A DNA stretch of 9,363 nucleotides. It comes from Candidatus Scatomorpha merdipullorum. GTDB lineage: Bacteria; Bacillota; Clostridia; Oscillospirales; Oscillospiraceae. The DNA lies in the NCBI GenBank assembly GCA_018716795.1, contig DVJK01000209.1:1-9363 (forward strand), in the 5' to 3' direction. The notes beneath the pieces are model-generated. The model saw only the letters and a program-made list of their open reading frames with translations, was not told the origin of the DNA and did not search any database. A program made the translations under genes and the position numbers. Position 1 is the first letter of the stretch, and each line of letters begins with the position of its first letter. Below, piece by piece: positions 4,351-9,363 of the stretch.

Positions 4351-6647
4351 GCGCGCTCGTCCACGCGCAGAGCGAGGACGGTCATGTCGTCGCCGCCTCC
4401 GCCCTCCTCGAGGGAGCGGCGCAGGACGCCGCGGGCGAAGGTCTTCATGTCCTCGCCGCCGTACTGCTCGAGCTGCCGCCTCAGCCAGGCGTCCTCCCGG
4501 CCCTGAATGACGCCGTCGGAGACGATGAGCGCCACGCTGCCGGGCTTGAATTGCAGATGTACGCTGTCGGGTTTTTCCCCGCCCGGCTCCATGAGGCCCG
4601 CGGCGAGGCTGCCGCAGTCAATCCGCCTCACGCCCGCGGCGGAGCGGATATAGCTCGGCGCGGCGCCGTATTTATAGAAGTCCGCCTCGCCCGTGAAGAG
4701 GTCGACGCGCAGGAGGTCCACCGTGGCGAAGCCCAGCCCGTCGCCGCCGCGCAGCAGGAGGACGGAGTTCAAAATCTTCATCGCCGCGCCGGGCTCGACG
4801 CCGGAGCGCAGGAAGCGCTCAAGTATCGCGACGGCGCGCGAGCTCTCGTTAGCGGCCTCCTCGCCCGCGCCCATGCCGTCGGAGAGAATCACGCAGAGCG
4901 CCCCGGCGTCGGTCTTGAAATACGTGCCGCGATCGCCGCTGACGCGCTCGCCCGATTTCTTGAGCGCCGCGATGCCCACCGAAGCGCAGAGCGGTTCGGC
5001 CTCGAGCAGGGTCAGCCGCCCCTCGACGCCTGTCGCGGGCGTGCAGAGCCTGACACCCAGGACGGCGGAGAGCCGGTCGAGCCAGGCGGGATCCTTCTTA
5101 AGCCGGGCGAGCGAGCCGGATTCGAGCACCGCGCGAAGCCGCCCGCTCGAGTCGCGGAAGACCGCCGCGTCGGCCTCTATGTCCTGCGCGTGCAGATAGC
5201 GCAGCAGCCGCCGCTCGGCGAGCGGGTCGGCCCCGTTGACGCTGCCGAGCTCCTGCGAGACGCCGGAGAGGATGCCCGCGAAGTCCTCGTACTGCGCCAG
5301 CGCGGCGGCGCGGCCCTCGCGCAGCTGCTCGCGATACTCGCGGCGGTAGAGCGCGGCGCGCAGCTCGCCGTTGACGGCCGCCACAAAGGCGTTCAGATTG
5401 CCGCAGCGCCCCTTGAACCACTCTGGCAGGTCTCCGGCCTCGAGCCGGCCGCGGGCCGTCATGGCCGCCGTGGCGCCGTTGAGGGCGTCCAGCGTCTCCA
5501 TATAGCCGCTCACCCAGCACTCGCCGCGCTTGGCGCATTTGACGCAGGCCGCGCCCGCCGCGCGGTCGAAGACGCGGGCGACGTCGTTGTCGTTGACGCA
5601 CTCCCCGGCGCTCCGGGCCGCGTCGCAGACCTCGAGATAGGCGCGGGCTATGCCCTCGACGCGGCGGGAGACATACTTGCGCAGGCCGCTTTCGCCCACG
5701 CCGGGCGAGAGGGGCTGCACCAGCGCGCCGAGCCGCGCGAGCAGGCCCTGCGGAAGCAGCAGGAAGATGACGCTCGCGGCGAAAGCCTCGAAGAGCGGCG
5801 GCCAGTTCTCGCTCGAAGCGCCCGCGCAGCAGACCGCGAGGGCGTCCGCCGAGACGAAGGCCGCGAGGAAGGCCAGCCGCCCGCAGCGGGAGAACACCCC
5901 GGCGCAGAGCGCCGCGAAGGCCCAGCACATGGTGTAAAGCCCGCCGGTGAGGGCCGAGGCGTCCATCGCGATGCCGAAGGCGGTGCCCGCCGCCGCGCCG
6001 GGGAAGGCCCCGCCCTTGAGCGCGGCGGTCATAACCGGCAGCAGCGCCAGGACGCGCCCGAGCCCCACGGCGCCCATGAGCTCCACGCGTGAAAGGCTCA
6101 TGAGCGAACAGGCGGCGAGTATCACGGCGGAGACGCTGCGGCGCCGCTCCATGAGCTCCGTGGCGGCGGGCCTCTCGCTTATCGCCTCGCGGAAGAAATA
6201 CGTCCCGCCGGCGCAGAGCGCCGCCTCCGCCGCCGCGCCGGGCAGGGCGTCCGCAAACGCCTCGCCCGAGGCCGCGCAGCCCAGCGCGCCCGTCGCCGCC
6301 GTCACCAGCGCCGCCAGGAGAGGGGAGACCCAGGGCGCGCGCGCCCAGCGGGCGTCCTGGAAGATGAAGAGCAGCGTGAATACGAAGACGCAGGCCGCCG
6401 CGTAGCGGATGCCCCACTCCAGCGGGCCCGTCACCAGATAGCCCAGGCAGGCCCCGGCCAGCGCCGCGGCCCTCGTGAGCCCCGGCGGCGAGGCGGCCGA
6501 GGCCGCGACCCCGAAGGGCGCGAGGCCGGAGCCTATCTGCCCCGCCGAGAGCAGGAAAGCGCCCAGAAAATGCGCACCCGCAAGTCCCAGCGCGCCCGCC
6601 TCCGCGCGCTGCGAGGCGCGCCCGCTCAAAGTTTCCTTGACCGACAT
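4347..6647 (-). CDS. spoIIE: Stage II sporulation protein E, PP2C-type serine phosphatase
   Basis: SpoIIE dephosphorylates the anti-sigma-factor antagonist SpoIIAA at the asymmetric septum, freeing sigma F in the forespore. The 766-residue protein is slightly shorter than the B. subtilis protein (about 827). It shows a polytopic N-terminal membrane region (about residues 18-330), a central cytoplasmic domain with the CVKCAKRGECW cysteine motif typical of SpoIIE (C368, C371, C377), and a C-terminal PP2C domain from about 560. The catalytic metal-binding motifs are intact: SDGMG (589-593), FATVDL...DLFTGEADFYKYGAAPSYI, SDG (710-712) and DDMT (753-756). The start at 6647 has GGAGGGT (complement of 6654-6660) six nt upstream. 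No SpoIIAA, SpoIIAB or sigma F genes are in the window, but the gene indicates a spore-former. Confidence 0.95.
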   Translation of the reverse strand: MSVKETLSGRASQRAEAGALGLAGAHFLGAFLLSAGQIGSGLAPFGVAASAASPPGLTRAAALAGACLGYLVTGPLEWGIRYAAACVFVFTLLFIFQDARWARAPWVSPLLAALVTAATGALGCAASGEAFADALPGAAAEAALCAGGTYFFREAISERPAATELMERRRSVSAVILAACSLMSLSRVELMGAVGLGRVLALLPVMTAALKGGAFPGAAAGTAFGIAMDASALTGGLYTMCWAFAALCAGVFSRCGRLAFLAAFVSADALAVCCAGASSENWPPLFEAFAASVIFLLLPQGLLARLGALVQPLSPGVGESGLRKYVSRRVEGIARAYLEVCDAARSAGECVNDNDVARVFDRAAGAACVKCAKRGECWVSGYMETLDALNGATAAMTARGRLEAGDLPEWFKGRCGNLNAFVAAVNGELRAALYRREYREQLREGRAAALAQYEDFAGILSGVSQELGSVNGADPLAERRLLRYLHAQDIEADAAVFRDSSGRLRAVLESGSLARLKKDPAWLDRLSAVLGVRLCTPATGVEGRLTLLEAEPLCASVGIAALKKSGERVSGDRGTYFKTDAGALCVILSDGMGAGEEAANESSRAVAILERFLRSGVEPGAAMKILNSVLLLRGGDGLGFATVDLLRVDLFTGEADFYKYGAAPSYIRSAAGVRRIDCGSLAAGLMEPGGEKPDSVHLQFKPGSVALIVSDGVIQGREDAWLRRQLEQYGGEDMKTFARGVLRRSLEEGGGGDDMTVLALRVDERA

Positions 6648-6697
6648 AGAAGTACCCTCCGTCTTTTCCCGGCGAAGCGCCGAAAGAGTTTACATAA

Positions 6698-6732
6698 ATT
6701 ATAGATACATCACTTATGAAAACCCTGTCGCT
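6698..6732 (-). promoter_or_regulatory. Candidate Spo0A-controlled spoIIE promoter
   Basis: On the minus strand a perfect TATAAT (6703-6698) lies about 50 nt upstream of the spoIIE start. No -35 is found at 17 bp. GCGACA (6731-6726) matches TTGACA at four positions with a 22-bp spacer. It overlaps AGCGACA (6732-6726), a 5-of-7 match to the 0A box TTCGACA. Long 21-22 bp spacers with 0A boxes over the -35 region are known for B. subtilis spoIIE and spoIIG. The leader carries a small hairpin, CGGCG/CGCCG (6670-6682). Confidence 0.5.
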
Positions 6733-6785
6733 CGGCGCTGTTGTTTCCTATATCTTTACGGGGAAAACCGCCCCATTCAGAAAAA

Positions 6786-6833
6786 GCCTCCGGAAACGCC
6801 TGGGCGGAGGCCCGGAATGTCAACAACCGGTTG
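6786..6833. other. Structured segment in the divergent intergenic region
   Basis: Two structures lie here: a perfect 7-bp hairpin GCCTCCG/CGGAGGC (6786-6792 with 6805-6811) and a 10-bp palindrome CAACCGGTTG (6824-6833). The palindrome could be an operator for a dimeric regulator acting on either divergent gene. I do not recognise a known riboswitch such as the yybP-ykoY or M-box type. The whole region 6648-6983 holds no credible gene; a 78-codon plus-strand frame at 6716-6952 has no coding signs. Confidence 0.35.
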
Positions 6834-6856
6834 AAAACGGACGCGGGCGCGCCGCG

Positions 6857-6886
6857 ACGCCGCCCGCCGCCGCGGCGGCGTTTTTT
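6857..6886 (+). terminator. Plus-strand terminator with no upstream gene
   Basis: ACGCCGCC (6857-6864) pairs with GGCGGCGT (6874-6881), followed by T residues through 6886. An alternative fold uses the palindrome at 6865-6880. It faces toward the ATPase but lies upstream of the ATPase promoter candidates, so it would end a transcript starting in 6690-6850, or block antisense transcription from the spoIIE side. Confidence 0.65.
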
Positions 6887-6922
6887 ACGCGCCGGACGCC
6901 CGCCCCGGACGCCGGGCATTTC

Positions 6923-6976
6923 CGGACAGACGTTTACACATTGTTAATATAATGAAGCGCGAAAGTGTGCTACAAT
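6923..6976 (+). promoter_or_regulatory. Promoter candidates for the P-type ATPase
   Basis: One candidate is CGGACA (6923-6928), a 19-bp spacer and a perfect TATAAT (6948-6953), giving a leader of about 24 nt. A second is an extended -10, TGC followed by TACAAT (6968-6976), without a clear -35; its start point would fall at or beside the ATG at 6984 and give a leaderless message. The stretch 6931-6976 is clearly AT-richer than its surroundings. Confidence 0.5.
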
Positions 6977-6983
6977 AGCCGGT

Positions 6984-9363
<2,380 letters not shown>

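Noticed and set aside
4551..6092. A 513-codon plus-strand open frame opposite spoIIE (and a 439-codon minus-strand frame at 5098-6417).
   Set aside because: Both lie across spoIIE, whose PP2C and membrane regions are clearly coding. Their translations are low-complexity Arg/Ala/Glu- or Arg/Gly-rich.
6648..6983. A metal riboswitch (yybP-ykoY or M-box type) ahead of the cation ATPase.
   Set aside because: I compared the region with the conserved cores I remember and found no convincing match. The terminator also lies upstream of the apparent promoter rather than downstream.

Overview
This 9.4-kb window looks like the chromosome of a GC-rich, endospore-forming member of the Clostridia, probably an Oscillospiraceae-type gut Firmicute. 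That placement is inferred from a full-length spoIIE, strong AGGAGG-type ribosome-binding sites, TTGaca/TATAAT promoters, Rho-independent terminators with good T-tracts, and intergenic cloverleaf repeats (CCCCTCAGTCA...) that I recall from that group. No rRNA, tRNA, CRISPR array, transposase or phage gene is visible.

Layout. Positions 1-475 hold no convincing gene, only repeat modules and hairpins. A near-consensus promoter (476-504) then drives two overlapping plus-strand genes: a DUF2156/LPG-synthase-C-type protein (545-1447) and a GNAT acetyltransferase (1440-1991), closed by a terminator. Next comes a plus-strand ECF sigma factor (2068-2547) overlapping a single-pass membrane protein (2537-3481), closed by a strong terminator. 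The latter is probably the cognate anti-sigma or signal-receiving partner. Positions 3540-4070 are again repeat mosaic. Reading leftward on the minus strand are spoIIE (6647-4347) and a small tail-anchored protein (4350-4072) that overlaps it by four bases, ended by a terminator at 4055-4028. An intergenic region of 336 bp (6648-6983) separates spoIIE from a divergent CtpE-like P-type cation ATPase (6984 to beyond the right edge).

How the parts fit. Three functional units are present: a pair of transferases, an ECF signalling pair, and the sporulation phosphatase unit; the ATPase is a fourth, separate transcription unit. No pathway visibly links them. The most unusual structure is a pair of 260-bp imperfect inverted repeats (141-400 and 3661-3920) bracketing the first four genes, with smaller direct-repeat modules mixed in. 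One repeat copy appears to supply the terminator of the spoIIE operon. Other points worth a look are a Spo0A-type promoter arrangement ahead of spoIIE (22-bp spacer, partial 0A box), a possible ECF autoregulatory promoter, an orphan plus-strand terminator in the divergent region, and an ATPase start codon without a Shine-Dalgarno sequence. I see no clearly undescribed multi-gene system here.
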